Positions 26,180 through 36,000 are shown, numbered from the stretch's first letter. The stretch is 64,000 bases of DNA from JAGLQA01 sp023135565 (GCA_030639305.1 DAOWCY010000007.1:11961-75960), one strand, 5' to 3'. Made by a program: numbers and translations. Notes: generated by a model from the letters alone, not told the origin.

Positions 26180-26893
26180 ATGGCTAATTGTGTAAATTGC
26201 GCGGCGCCGCTGCCAAAGGGTTCCAATATTTGTAAATACTGCGGCACCCGGAACGATGTGGACCTAAAAATGATCCACGAACATACGATACATGAGCCTG
26301 AATCCGAACGTACCTGTCCACGCTGCAAAACAGCCTTGCAAACCATAAATTTGAAAATCGAGGGGAAATTTCTTATCGAAAAATGTAACGGTTGTTTCGG
26401 TCTTTTTTTCGATCCCGGTGAGTTGGAAGCCCTTGTCGACAAATCGGTGACCAATGTGTTCGATGTCAATTACAATCGTATCCGCAGCCTGGGCGAACAA
26501 CGCCGCCATGACGATTACCCGGTTCGCTATATCAAATGTCCGGTGTGCGGCAAATTAATGAACCGGATCAATTTCGGCTCCCGCAGTGGGGTTGTAGTAG
26601 ACAAATGTAAACAGCACGGGCTTTGGCTGGATGGCGGTGAACTCAGGCAGATTATGGAATGGGTCAAAGCCGGTGGGCAACTGCTGCACCACCAAAAACG
26701 AATGGAAATGGAAAGATTGGATATCCAACGGGAAAAACGGAAAATCAGGCAGAACGCCATGAAGGTAGGCGGCGCAGGCGGTTTAGGCAGATTTGGCTCT
26801 GCCCGTGAAGGCGGCAGGACTTTTGGTGCCATGACCGGCTCAGCCGACCTGCTTGGGTTGGTCGGCGGCTTTGTTTCAAAAATTTTATTATAA
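26180..26893 (+). CDS. Zinc-ribbon (zf-TFIIB type) protein
   Basis: 237 residues with three Cys clusters: CVNCAAPLPKGSNICKYCG (residues 4-22), CPRCKTAL...CNGCFGLFFDPGELEALV (about 50-85) and CPVCGKLMNRI...CKQHGLWLDGGELRQIM (about 118-155). The second and third are zf-TFIIB ribbons, in which the CxxCxxxWxDxGEL-type end is diagnostic. A charged helix and a Gly-rich C-terminus follow. Probably metal-binding and cytosolic; the role is unknown. GAGGT lies before ATG, and the zinc peptidase gene starts 11 nt downstream. Confidence 0.8.
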   Translation: MANCVNCAAPLPKGSNICKYCGTRNDVDLKMIHEHTIHEPESERTCPRCKTALQTINLKIEGKFLIEKCNGCFGLFFDPGELEALVDKSVTNVFDVNYNRIRSLGEQRRHDDYPVRYIKCPVCGKLMNRINFGSRSGVVVDKCKQHGLWLDGGELRQIMEWVKAGGQLLHHQKRMEMERLDIQREKRKIRQNAMKVGGAGGLGRFGSAREGGRTFGAMTGSADLLGLVGGFVSKILL

Positions 26894-26904
26894 GGAGGTA
26901 CTCG

Positions 26905-27600
26905 ATGTTTTTAGGAATCGATCCGCTTTACTGGATGATGATGGCGCCGGTGCTTTTACTATCGGCCTTTGCTTCATTCCGGGTAAAGAGCGCGTTTAAT
27001 AAATATTCGAAAAGAGCGAACCGCTCCGGGTTAACCGGCGCGAAAGTCGCAGAGGCTATCTTAAGGCGCAACGGTCTCTCCCATGTAGAAGTCAAGGAAG
27101 CTCGGGGGTTTTTATCGGACCACTATGATCCCCGGAAAAAGGTAGTAAAGCTGTCCCCTAATGTGTTTGGCAGTAACTCGGTTGCCGCCGTGGGCGTAGC
27201 TGCCCATGAAACCGGGCACGCCATTCAACATGACAAAGCATACGGCCCCTTGAAATTGAGAAACATGATGGTGCCTGTGGCATCTATCGGGTCTAATTTA
27301 TCCTGGATCATTATCGTGGGTGGACTCTTCCTGGATATGCTGGGCCTGGTGAAAATAGGCATCGCCCTTTTTAGCGCGGTGGTGCTGTTTCAATTGATCA
27401 CCCTGCCGGTAGAGTTCAACGCCTCTTCCCGGGCAAAAAAAATGCTGCAGGAGTACGGTCTGGTCTCCCAGGAAGATGTCAGGGGTGTAAACTCTGTGTT
27501 GAGCGCCGCGGCCATGACTTATGTGGCGGCAGCCGCATCGGCCATCATGACGCTGCTCTACTTCCTGATCAGGGCCGGTATACTGGGCGGGGACGACTAA
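26905..27600 (+). CDS. YugP-like neutral zinc metallopeptidase (membrane)
   Basis: 231 residues of the Zn_peptidase_2 family. It has an N-terminal helix (residues about 5-22), the conserved SGLTGAKVAEAILRRNGL segment, then DHYDPRKKVVKLSP and the catalytic HETGHAIQH motif near residue 104 (HExxH), followed by two or three hydrophobic helices and FNASSRAKKML. Predicted to be an integral membrane peptidase acting on membrane proteins. AAGGAGG precedes ATG, and it is co-transcribed with the zinc-ribbon gene. Confidence 0.85.
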   Translation: MFLGIDPLYWMMMAPVLLLSAFASFRVKSAFNKYSKRANRSGLTGAKVAEAILRRNGLSHVEVKEARGFLSDHYDPRKKVVKLSPNVFGSNSVAAVGVAAHETGHAIQHDKAYGPLKLRNMMVPVASIGSNLSWIIIVGGLFLDMLGLVKIGIALFSAVVLFQLITLPVEFNASSRAKKMLQEYGLVSQEDVRGVNSVLSAAAMTYVAAAASAIMTLLYFLIRAGILGGDD

Positions 27601-27636
27601 GCGGGGACGGCCCCGCGGCCTATAAACGAAGACAAA

Positions 27637-28035
27637 ATGATCTCTTCCCGATTAGAAAATCTTCGTAAAAAAACAAGATTTTTCTCGAATAATAGCACAG
27701 AGCGGGCACGGGGCTATTTACAGCGTTTCAAAGAAGCAGGAAATATCGACACTGCAGTGCAATTGCTAAACCGGGCGATTCAAATAGATTCTGATTATAC
27801 CCTGGCCTATCTCGGGTTGGCCGAAGCTTATTTTTGGAAATACTCGCTGACAAAAGAAGAAAAGTTCGCTGATGAAGCGATAAAATACTGCAATGAAACC
27901 TTAAGAGGCGGAAAAAATTCACCTGGAAGCCATCCGGCAGCGGCCGATAGAATCAAACAAATAGCCGGAAGATCCCTAAAGGTAGGTGGTAACAATAGGA
28001 TTTTGGGCAAAAAAATAACAGGGAGAAAAAATTAA
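27637..28035 (+). CDS. Small TPR-like protein, probably a decayed fragment
   Basis: 132 residues. Residues about 25-85 are TPR-like (AVQLLNRAIQIDSDYTLAY, LGLAEAYFWKYS) and resemble TPR units found in large kinase-associated proteins. After residue 88 the frame becomes less convincing (RGGKNSPGSHPAAADRI), while another frame reads EAEKIHLEAIRQRP, suggesting a frameshift. The N-terminus is encoded by a repeat (27649-27697) also present in the hybrid histidine kinase gene. No clear ribosome site is present. It may be a relic of a longer protein. Confidence 0.45.
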   Translation: MISSRLENLRKKTRFFSNNSTERARGYLQRFKEAGNIDTAVQLLNRAIQIDSDYTLAYLGLAEAYFWKYSLTKEEKFADEAIKYCNETLRGGKNSPGSHPAAADRIKQIAGRSLKVGGNNRILGKKITGRKN

Positions 28036-28041
28036 AAAAAA

Positions 28042-28075
28042 GGGAGCGGCAGTACCGCTCCCTTTGTGCTTTTTA
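28042..28075. terminator. Bidirectional intrinsic terminator
   Basis: GGGAGCGG (28042-28049), loop CAGTA, CCGCTCCC (28055-28062), then TTTGTGCTTTTT. An A-rich run on the other side lets it serve the convergent Kre9-domain gene at 28095 as well. Confidence 0.8.
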
Positions 28076-28094
28076 TCTTAAAATGAACTGTCCT

Positions 28095-30617
28095 CTAATT
28101 GATAGTGAAGTTATTTGATTTGCCATAATAAGGACTCAGCTTTATCTTGATGAAATAATCACCCGCGGGCACACCAGCCGGGACGGTGTAAAGGGTGATG
28201 CCTGCGTTATAGGGGAAAGTGCCGACGGAGTAAGTGGCCGTACGGTCTGCTTTGATCAATAGTATCACTACATTCCCGGTAATACCTGAGGTGGTCCAGC
28301 CTACCGATATTTGTTCACCTTCGGAATAGGACTCGCCGCCTAAGGGTGAGTACACGTGAATGGGCAGCGCCGGTAAAACGGTAAAGGTTCTGTCGCTGGT
28401 ATCTGACGGGCAGCCGTCGGCCGCATCGCTGATCCGCATCAGGCCCTGGGTGGTGGATGGGCTTTCCGGGGGAACCAGTCCGGTGTAAGAGCCGGTATTG
28501 GCTGTGCTGGGCACAAGAACACCCCAGTTGACGCCGTTATCCGGCGAGAACTCGATCTTTACATTGGGAATCGCACCGGTTGATGTCCAGGTTACGGTTT
28601 GCAGCGTCCCTGCCCGTTCCTCCTCGCCGCCGTTGGGCCGGGTTACGGTGATGGATTCGGCAGGATTGGGGGTGATGGTAAAATCGGCGGTTGTATCGAC
28701 AATCGTATTATGTCTTGCTTTCACATAATAGGTGCCCGCGGCCAGCGTACAAGGGATGGGGTAATTATTAGGAGAGGACGCGGCAGAAGGCTTTCCTATA
28801 AGAGTAGCTGACGAACCGTCGGATTTCTGCAGCGTCAGTTTTAAATCTCCCGAGATACCGGTGGTTGTCCAGGCTATTTCCATGTTATCGCCGTTGTAGA
28901 AGGTCTCTCCGCCGGAAGGAGAAGTAAGACTCAGTTCCGATCTAATCAGGTTAAACACCGCGCTTCTGCCGTTAACCGGGGCTTGTTTCAGCCGGATAAA
29001 ATAGGAACCGGGAACCACTTCAGGTGGAATATAGAAAGTATAAGGTGAAGCATTATAAGGCAGGTCGGTTTTTAAGGAATAAGATTCCGGGCCATCGGTG
29101 CGGATCAGGTTAGCCGACAGGCTGCCGGTTATACCCGTGGCTGTCCAGGCCAGGTCCATGTAGCTGCCGATGCCGTATGTGCTGCCGTCATTATCGGAAG
29201 TTACCGTAATATCGGCGACGGAAAAGGTTCCCGATTTCCCGAAAACACCGCTCTGCTTGATTTTGATATAATAATAGCCGGGCGGAATTTCAGGGGGAAT
29301 CACAAAATCCCGGGGAGACGCGTTATAAGCGTAAGAACCTATGACGAAAGAATTTACGCCATCGCTGCTTTTCAAGATAATCGTCACATCCCCGCTTGTT
29401 ATGCCCTCTGTTGTCCAGGCAACGCGCACCGTGCTGCCCACCGTATACACAGTCCCCTGTACCGGGGCAGTTACATCGATGCTGCTCATATGGCTTTCCA
29501 CCCGTTCATACATCACGTCCCCGGGTACGCCTTCCCCATAGGAAGACCAGACTACATGAGCCGCACCGGTGTCGCTGACGCTGATAGCCGGGAGTTGGTT
29601 GGGGGTATAACTGGTGGATAACCGTACATTATCCGCTGCATTCCAGGCGACGCCGTTCTCCTTGTAATTGTAGTAAATGTCCCTGCGCGTGTCGGATATA
29701 TTGGAAACCCAACAGGCATGTACATTATTACCGGGATCCACATCTATATCTAAGAAATTGGGGTGTTTCCCGTCTACGACATTGATGCGGGTGGATGGGT
29801 ACCAGACGCCGTTTTCCCGGCGCGCATACCTGGCATTACGGAAATTTTCCCAGAGTACATGGACCGTTCCCGCGGAATCCACCGCAAGACGGGGATAAGA
29901 ATGGGTGCCGGCGGTGTCGTTGATCCTGACCGGTGTGGACCAGGTGCCGTTTAAGTATTTCTGGGCGAACATGATATTGTAACCCCAGTACAGCAAACCT
30001 TCACGCCAGACGCAGTAAGAGGTATTACCGCGGCAGTATACATCACTATGGCCCGTGGTATGAGCGTTAGGTTTATCGTCCACCCTATTGGCGCTGGCCC
30101 AGGAGCCGCCGGCTACTTTCCAGTTATTCCTGATGCCCTGGTAGTCTCTATTCACCAATTCACTGGTCCAGGTGATATTCACCGTGTTATTGTCGAGTAT
30201 GCCCACCCTGGGCCAGTTGGAATTTTTCCCACCGCTGTAGTAAATCTCCGTCATGTTTTGCCATACGCCGTTCCGGTAAATGGCATGATTAATTTCCCTG
30301 CTGGCGCTGGCATTGCCTTCACCCCAGGTCATGTGAATGACGCCGTCAGGCCCTTCTGCGATGTGAGGGTTCTTGGATATAACCCCGGTATCGAATGTAG
30401 GCCTGGGAGTTGACCAACTGCCGTTGGAATATATGGTATAATAGATATCCCATAAATATTCCTCTCTCCAGGTGACCATCACATTGTTGCCGTAAGCCAA
30501 CACCGACACATGGACCGAGGCCCTGTTGGCAGATTTGGAAAGATTGATGGGCGTACTGCCGGCGAAAGCAGCAAAGGCCACCAAAACCACTAAAAACAAA
30601 CAAACTTTTTTAATCAT
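28095..30617 (-). CDS. Secreted beta-propeller plus Kre9/KNH-like repeat protein
   Basis: 840 residues. A signal peptide (KVCLFLVVLVAFAAFAGS) is followed by an N-terminal half of sialidase-like repeats (NVMVTWREEYLWDIYY, GVIHMTWGEG, NTVNITWTSE, GTVHVLWENF, GAAHVVWSSYG), each a propeller blade. From residue about 385 to the end there are five Ig-like domains of the Ser/Thr-rich GPI-anchored (Kre9/KNH) type, with patterns such as VGSTVRVAWTTEGITSGDVT and PPGYYYIKIKQSGVFGKSG. GAGGAGG precedes ATG. Probably binds glycans or other surface ligands; no catalytic residues are assigned. Confidence 0.75.
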   Translation of the reverse strand: MIKKVCLFLVVLVAFAAFAGSTPINLSKSANRASVHVSVLAYGNNVMVTWREEYLWDIYYTIYSNGSWSTPRPTFDTGVISKNPHIAEGPDGVIHMTWGEGNASASREINHAIYRNGVWQNMTEIYYSGGKNSNWPRVGILDNNTVNITWTSELVNRDYQGIRNNWKVAGGSWASANRVDDKPNAHTTGHSDVYCRGNTSYCVWREGLLYWGYNIMFAQKYLNGTWSTPVRINDTAGTHSYPRLAVDSAGTVHVLWENFRNARYARRENGVWYPSTRINVVDGKHPNFLDIDVDPGNNVHACWVSNISDTRRDIYYNYKENGVAWNAADNVRLSTSYTPNQLPAISVSDTGAAHVVWSSYGEGVPGDVMYERVESHMSSIDVTAPVQGTVYTVGSTVRVAWTTEGITSGDVTIILKSSDGVNSFVIGSYAYNASPRDFVIPPEIPPGYYYIKIKQSGVFGKSGTFSVADITVTSDNDGSTYGIGSYMDLAWTATGITGSLSANLIRTDGPESYSLKTDLPYNASPYTFYIPPEVVPGSYFIRLKQAPVNGRSAVFNLIRSELSLTSPSGGETFYNGDNMEIAWTTTGISGDLKLTLQKSDGSSATLIGKPSAASSPNNYPIPCTLAAGTYYVKARHNTIVDTTADFTITPNPAESITVTRPNGGEEERAGTLQTVTWTSTGAIPNVKIEFSPDNGVNWGVLVPSTANTGSYTGLVPPESPSTTQGLMRISDAADGCPSDTSDRTFTVLPALPIHVYSPLGGESYSEGEQISVGWTTSGITGNVVILLIKADRTATYSVGTFPYNAGITLYTVPAGVPAGDYFIKIKLSPYYGKSNNFTIN

Positions 30618-30747
30618 ATCGATTTTCCTCCTCTAATTTTTTGTAATTTAATTTTTTATTTAGTTTTTATTTAGTTTTTATTTAATCTCATTTTTTTTTA
30701 CTCGTTTATTTTAACATAAAAAGGCCCGGAATTAAAGACCGTACTAA

Positions 30748-30783
30748 GTAACTATCCAGTTTTTGGGAGAACTGGATAGTTAC
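30748..30783. other. 14-bp perfect inverted repeat in intergenic DNA
   Basis: GTAACTATCCAGTT (30748-30761) and AACTGGATAGTTAC (30770-30783) flank an 8-nt loop. It lies between the 3' end of the 30957 gene and the start of the 28095 gene on the minus strand. There is no T-run, so it is not a standard terminator. The remainder of 30618-30956 holds no gene. Confidence 0.6.
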
Positions 30784-30956
30784 AGCTTTCGGCACCCAAC
30801 AAACGGGCATTCGAGAACTCTAACAATCTCCTTGCCCTTTCAATGATCGATGTTCAATTATCAATGAAGAAAAAGGACAAAGATAACATCCCTTATAGGG
30901 TGCCCGCGCCGCGGGCTTCCAAAAAATCTTTTTTATCTTCTTTCATTTTTATACCG

Positions 30957-32636
30957 TTAATTAATGGAAAAGTTGGCCGATTTGCCTGAGGCGCAGCCCG
31001 GTTTCTTGACCCGGATAAAATAAACGCCGGCAGTTACCGCGGCGGAAATGGTATAATAATAAGGAGAACTATTATAAGGAGTACCGGGGGTTATCGTATA
31101 AGAGGCAGTCTTATCGGCCCGTTTTAATACGATGGATACATTACCGCTGATCCCCCCCGCGGTCCAGTTTATGGTCAACCGGCTGCCGCTGGAATAGATT
31201 CCCCCTGCCGCCGGGGTATCTACCGTTATAAAGGGGGCAGCTATGGTGAAGTTGGCCGACTTGCCGTAGGCTTTCTCTTTTTTGATTTTGATAAAGTAAA
31301 CGCCTGGGGTGACTGTACCGGGGATGGTGTAATTAATAGGAGAGCCGCCGCAAGAAACAGCCGGAGCTATCACATAAACGCCGGTGCCGTCGGCCCGTTT
31401 TAATAAAATCTTCACATTTCCGGTTATGCCGTCACTGGTCCAGGCCACCGGCAGCGGTTCGCCCAAATAATAGGTCTGCCCCGCCGTGGGCGATCCGACA
31501 GTTATCACACCGATAGAGAAATCCCCGCACCTGCCGTATACGGTGCCCTGCTTCACCCGGACAAAATAGGAGCCGGGCGTTACTTCCCTGGGGATGGTAT
31601 AATAGTAAGGAGAACCGTTGTTAGGCGCAGCCGCGGCAATCAAATAGCTGCCGCTTTTATCCGAGCGCACCAATTTGATTTTAACCGTGCCGATTATCCC
31701 GGAGGATGTCCATGAAACCGGTAAGCGGCTGCCGGGGCCATAGGTTTTTCCCGCCGCGGGCGAAGTAACGGAAAGAGAAGGTCCGGCGCTGCCGTCCCAA
31801 CCGGCAGTGCGGGCCATCATCCACCAGAACGCCCGGCCTTTCAGGACGCAGTTCAGCCGCCGCGAATGAGCGCAGGAATCGCAGCCCGACGCCAACCCTG
31901 CCAATTGGCTGCCCGGGTTAGCGGCTATCCACTGGTCAGACCAGTTCCCGCCGTCATAGTAGCAGCCGTCATCCGCGCCGCGGTTCAAAAAATAGTCCCC
32001 GTCGGGATTGTAACTTTCGATATCGGCGAAATCGAATAAAATTTTATTATTGGCGATACAATAAGCACGAATCCGTTCGTTGTGAACATCGAGGCTGCCG
32101 CCGGTTCCCGTGCCGTCTAAGTGACCTGTCATATAAACGAAGGTCACTCCCGGGTAAGACTGTTCCAACCGGTTCATCGCATCCAGGTAAGTATCGATGC
32201 CTGCTGCCGTGTTGTCGCTAACTCCACCGCACCAGGACCACATTACCACATTGCGGTCATTACCCGGGATCCCCAGCATTGCTAAAGTGGCGTCCCGCCA
32301 CCCTAACTCGCCGTTGTGGCCCAGGTCATCGGCCCCACCGGCATTACCCCAATAATCATTCAGGAAGACTCCTGGTTGTAAACCCCAACCGGAATAAGTG
32401 AAATAGTACAAAGAGCCCGGATCTCCACGAAACGCCTCGATCCCGGTTACCAATTGACTGCCGTGGGAAGTATGACCATAACCTATACGCAGGTTGGTTT
32501 TAGCCTGTTGTATCCAGTAGTCCGGCACCTGTGAAAGGTCGGTACAGGTATGGTCGATGATAATCGCTTCCTGGGCATAGGCTTGCAAAGCTAACCATGG
32601 CAGCGCCAATAAAAGAAAAAAGATTTTTTTCAACAT
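30957..32636 (-). CDS. Secreted SGNH-like domain protein with three Kre9-like repeats
   Basis: 559 residues with a signal peptide (FFLLLALPWLALQAYA). Residues about 20-285 form a domain with IGYGHTSHGSQL near the start, VVMWSWCGG, FVYMTGHLDGTG and CDSCAHSRRLNC, reminiscent of SGNH-fold hydrolase-like domains, although a canonical GDS block is not seen. Three C-terminal domains (about 290-559) have the same Kre9 pattern as the downstream gene (GSRLPVSWTSSGIIGTVKI, PGSYFVRVKQGTVYGRCG). AAAAGGAGG precedes ATG. The two genes probably produce co-secreted surface proteins. Confidence 0.7.
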   Translation of the reverse strand: MLKKIFFLLLALPWLALQAYAQEAIIIDHTCTDLSQVPDYWIQQAKTNLRIGYGHTSHGSQLVTGIEAFRGDPGSLYYFTYSGWGLQPGVFLNDYWGNAGGADDLGHNGELGWRDATLAMLGIPGNDRNVVMWSWCGGVSDNTAAGIDTYLDAMNRLEQSYPGVTFVYMTGHLDGTGTGGSLDVHNERIRAYCIANNKILFDFADIESYNPDGDYFLNRGADDGCYYDGGNWSDQWIAANPGSQLAGLASGCDSCAHSRRLNCVLKGRAFWWMMARTAGWDGSAGPSLSVTSPAAGKTYGPGSRLPVSWTSSGIIGTVKIKLVRSDKSGSYLIAAAAPNNGSPYYYTIPREVTPGSYFVRVKQGTVYGRCGDFSIGVITVGSPTAGQTYYLGEPLPVAWTSDGITGNVKILLKRADGTGVYVIAPAVSCGGSPINYTIPGTVTPGVYFIKIKKEKAYGKSANFTIAAPFITVDTPAAGGIYSSGSRLTINWTAGGISGNVSIVLKRADKTASYTITPGTPYNSSPYYYTISAAVTAGVYFIRVKKPGCASGKSANFSIN

Positions 32637-32746
32637 TTTGATTCCTCCTTTTCGGGTACGGATAGGAAAAAGCAGAGGGGTTTGCCGCCTGCGGCCGCCT
32701 CTTGCCGCAGCGACTTAAATTCGTTATAAGTTACGATATCTGCCAT
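32630..32746 (-). CDS. 38-residue upstream ORF overlapping the SGNH-like gene
   Basis: ATG 32746 is preceded by CCGGAGC (5-nt spacing) and a possible TATACT -10 box. The peptide begins MADIVTYNEFKSLRQEAAAG, contains the hydrophobic KPLCFFLSV, and ends EEKEESKC-like (PEKEESKC). Its TGA overlaps the downstream ATG by 7 nt (ATGTTGA), and it contains the downstream ribosome site. It could be a leader peptide or a short independent protein. Confidence 0.4.
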   Translation of the reverse strand: MADIVTYNEFKSLRQEAAAGGKPLCFFLSVPEKEESKC

Positions 32747-32833
32747 TTTTTGCTCCGGGTAGTATAGCAATTTCCGTGCCAACCACCGAAACCCTCCGGT
32801 ATTCGACCTTTTATTATTGGCCACCCCTAATTT

Positions 32834-32872
32834 GTGACAAAAAACGTCACAAAAAGTGACAATATTTGTCAA
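32834..32872. promoter_or_regulatory. Array of alternating GTGAC/GTCAC half-sites
   Basis: GTGAC (32834-32838), GTCAC (32846-32850), GTGAC (32856-32860) and TTGTCA (32866-32871) are spaced by A-rich linkers of about 5-7 nt. It lies in the divergent region between the SGNH-like and histidine kinase genes. The arrangement resembles overlapping operator palindromes for a dimeric regulator. Confidence 0.45.
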
Positions 32873-32891
32873 AGCCTTTTTTTCTTTGCAC

Positions 32892-32920
32892 TTGAAATAA
32901 AAACGCTTTTGTTTTAAAAT
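32892..32920 (+). promoter_or_regulatory. Promoter of the hybrid histidine kinase gene
   Basis: TTGAAA (32892-32897), 17-nt spacer, TAAAAT (32915-32920). The predicted leader is about 140 nt and contains the conserved multi-hairpin element. Confidence 0.6.
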
Positions 32921-32933
32921 ACAACATTATATT

Positions 32934-33032
32934 ATAGTGTTTTTTCAAGACTGAGCTTGAAAAAAAGCCACCTGACGGTGGGAACTCGAAATATGAACAA
33001 CATGTTGTTCATTACCGCCATGTAATGGCATA
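32934..33032 (+). ncRNA. Conserved multi-hairpin 5'UTR element, copy A
   Basis: Four potential hairpins in 99 nt: TTTTTTCAAG/CTTGAAAAAA; CCACC-TGAC-GGTGG (32968-32981); the palindrome ATGAACAACATGTTGTTCAT; and GCCAT-GTA-ATGGC (33017-33029). It ends 38 nt before the histidine kinase start. A second copy lies in the same relative position before the DEAD-box helicase (45371-45478, minus strand). The second copy changes the first stem by G-U/wobble-compatible substitutions and replaces the third hairpin by a different self-complementary sequence. Confidence 0.6.
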
Positions 33033-33070
33033 TAAGCAGCCGCATTATTTTTAGCCTGGGAGCTTGAAAC

Positions 33071-36000
33071 ATGGCAAAAGCGAAATCTCCGCAAAAAAGC
33101 AAAAGAAAAAAAAAACAAACCTACGACGAAAACCAAATGGCTAATTATGTAGAAGAACTGCTGATGTTTATGGGGGCTATCGATTGGGATACGGAGAAAC
33201 TCCAGGACTTACAGGTCTCCTTAGAATCACACCCCTTTCGCTCTATCTATGAATCGCTTTTCCTGATAAAACAGGATTTCGATACTGTACTAAAAGAAAA
33301 AAAAGAAGCTGAAAAACACTTGCTGATCGAAAAATCCTATCTCGAACAGCTTTTCGATAATCCTTACGATGCCATTGCCATGGGCGACACGGACGGTAAG
33401 CTTTTACGTATCAACAACGCCTTTACCCGTTTGTTCGGCTATACGGAAGAGGAGGGCGTAGGCCGGGGAATAGACGACCTGCTCACACCGGAAGAACTCA
33501 TGAAAGAGGCCGACTCGGTGCGCAAGCTCGAAGCAGCCGGTAAAAAAGCGGGGTTCGAAACCCGCCGCAAGCACAAAGACGGCACCCTTATCGATGTATC
33601 GGTTAAAATAGCGCCGCTTATTATCGCCGGCAAACGAGTCGGGGCTTACTGCACCTACCATGATATTTCCGACCGTAAACGGGCGGAAAAAGTCCAGGAA
33701 GTACTGCTCGATATTTCAAAAGCCACCACTATTTCCATGTCCTTAGAGGATTTGCTGGCCCTTATCCATAAGCAGGTCTGCCGCCTGATGGACGCCAGGA
33801 ATTTTTACGTGGCCTTGCTCCATGACAGGGAGAAAAATCTTTATAAACTGCCTTTTCTTGTGGATGAGAAGGAAGAGGAGCATGTAGCGCCGGGCGCCAT
33901 AATGGAGCTTTCCCGGGGCTTTACCCATTATGTATTTACAACGGAAAAACCGCTCCTCGTAGACAGGAAAAAAATAAAGCAATTGATAAAAAACGGCGCG
34001 GTCGACCTGCTCGGCACTCCTGCCGCTTCCTGGATGGGCGTACCGCTGCGGTCGCAAAGAGGAGAGGTGTTCGGGGTGGTAGTAGTGCAGAGTTACAACA
34101 AACCCGACGCCTATTCCGGAAACGATTTAGAAATCCTCTCGATAATTTCCAATACCATTGCCATTGCCGTCGAGCACAAACAAGCGGCAGAAGAATTGGC
34201 TAAGTACAGGGAGCACTTAGAAAGGTTGGTGAATGAACGCACCGCCGATTTAGAAATCACCAACGTCAAACTGCAGGAAGAAATCGCGGAAAGAAAACAG
34301 GCCCTGAATGCCTTGAGAAAAAGCGAAGAACGTTTCCGTAAGCTTTTCGAGGATTCGAAAGATATGATATTTATCAGCAACCCGGAGGGGGATTTTCTTA
34401 AGATAAACCCGGCGGGAATGGAGTTATTGGAATTGGAGCCGATGCAAGAGTTAGGCCGGATGAATGCCCGGGATTTTTATATCTACCCGGAAGAGCGCCG
34501 GTTAGCCCAAAAAGAACTGGAAGAGAAGGGTTTTATAAAAGATTTCGAATTCCGGCTGCGCACCGGCAGAGGGAAAGAGAAGACCGTTTTAGAAACCACC
34601 ACGGCGGTGTGGGATGAAAAGGGCAGTGTGGTCGAATACAAAGGCACTGTCCGGGATATAACCGAAAATATAATAAGAGAAAAAGAGTTGCAGCGGATCA
34701 ACCGCCAACTGTCGCAAGCCAACAAGGAACTGCAAGAAGAGATCGGCCAGCGCAAACTGGTTGAAGAGGCCCTCCAGCAGGCCAAAGAGACGGCAGAGAA
34801 AGCCAACCGGGCCAAGAGTGAATTCATGGCCAATATTTCCCATGAGATTCGCACCCCCTTAAACGCGATTTTAGGGTTCAGCGAACTGCTCATCGGCGCC
34901 GCTGCCGAAGAGAAAACCAAAGGCTATTCCGGGCAGATCATATCCGAAACGGAAGTGCTCTTAGATTTACTCAACGAACTGTTAGACACCGCCAAAGCAG
35001 ACGCCGGCAAATTAGAGTTGGAGAATTTGCCCTTCGACTTAGAACAACTAATGCAGAGTATCCATTCCAGTTTAACGCTGCCGGCAAGAAAGAAAGGATT
35101 AGATTTTTCGGTTTCTATCGAAGCGGGTACGCCGGTCAGGCTGACGGGTGATCCTTCCCGGCTGCGCCAGGTGCTGGCCAACTTAGTGGGCAATGCCATC
35201 AAGTTTACCAAAAAAGGTTCGGTATCGGTTTTCACAAAATTACGCGAAGAGACCGGGGACAGGATCAAACTTTATTTTGAAATCGAAGACACCGGCATCG
35301 GCATTGCCGAAGAGAAACAGGCGGTTATTTTCGAAAGTTTTGTCCAGGCCGACGGCAGCACCACCCGGGTGTATGGTGGCACCGGGTTAGGCACCACGAT
35401 TTCGAAGCAATTGGTGGAATTAATGGGCGGCGAGATCGGTTTGAGGAGTAATTTGGGGCAGGGCAGCACCTTTTGGTTTACCGCCTGGTTTCGCAAACGG
35501 TACAGCTTAAAACCGGACGAAGGAGCAGGCCGGCGCAGGAAATCCGCGGCAGTGGACCTAACAGCCGGAAGCAGGGCGGGCAGTATCCTTTTGGTGGAAG
35601 ATTACCAGCCCAATCGTGAGATAGTGGAATCCCATCTTCGTGAATTGGGGTATGATGTGGTTTCCGCCGAGAATGGCCGTGAAGCCGTAACCGCGGCTGA
35701 GCAGCGGAGTTTTGATCTCATTCTTATGGACATACAGATGCCCGAAATGGATGGCCGTGAAGCCACCCGGATTATCCGTTCAGGCCAGGGCGGCATAAAA
35801 ACCCCCCGGGTGCCGATAATTGCCCTGACAGCCAGTGTTTTTGAAAAAGAGCGGCAGGAGTGTTTGGCCGCAGGCATGAACGATGTAATCACCAAACCGG
35901 TGCGGCGCAAACCGTTCCTGATGACAGTAGACCGCTGGATCAATGTAGGCAAAGAAATGGCCGCGGGGCCACAGCCGATGAACGAGGGTGAAACGATTCC

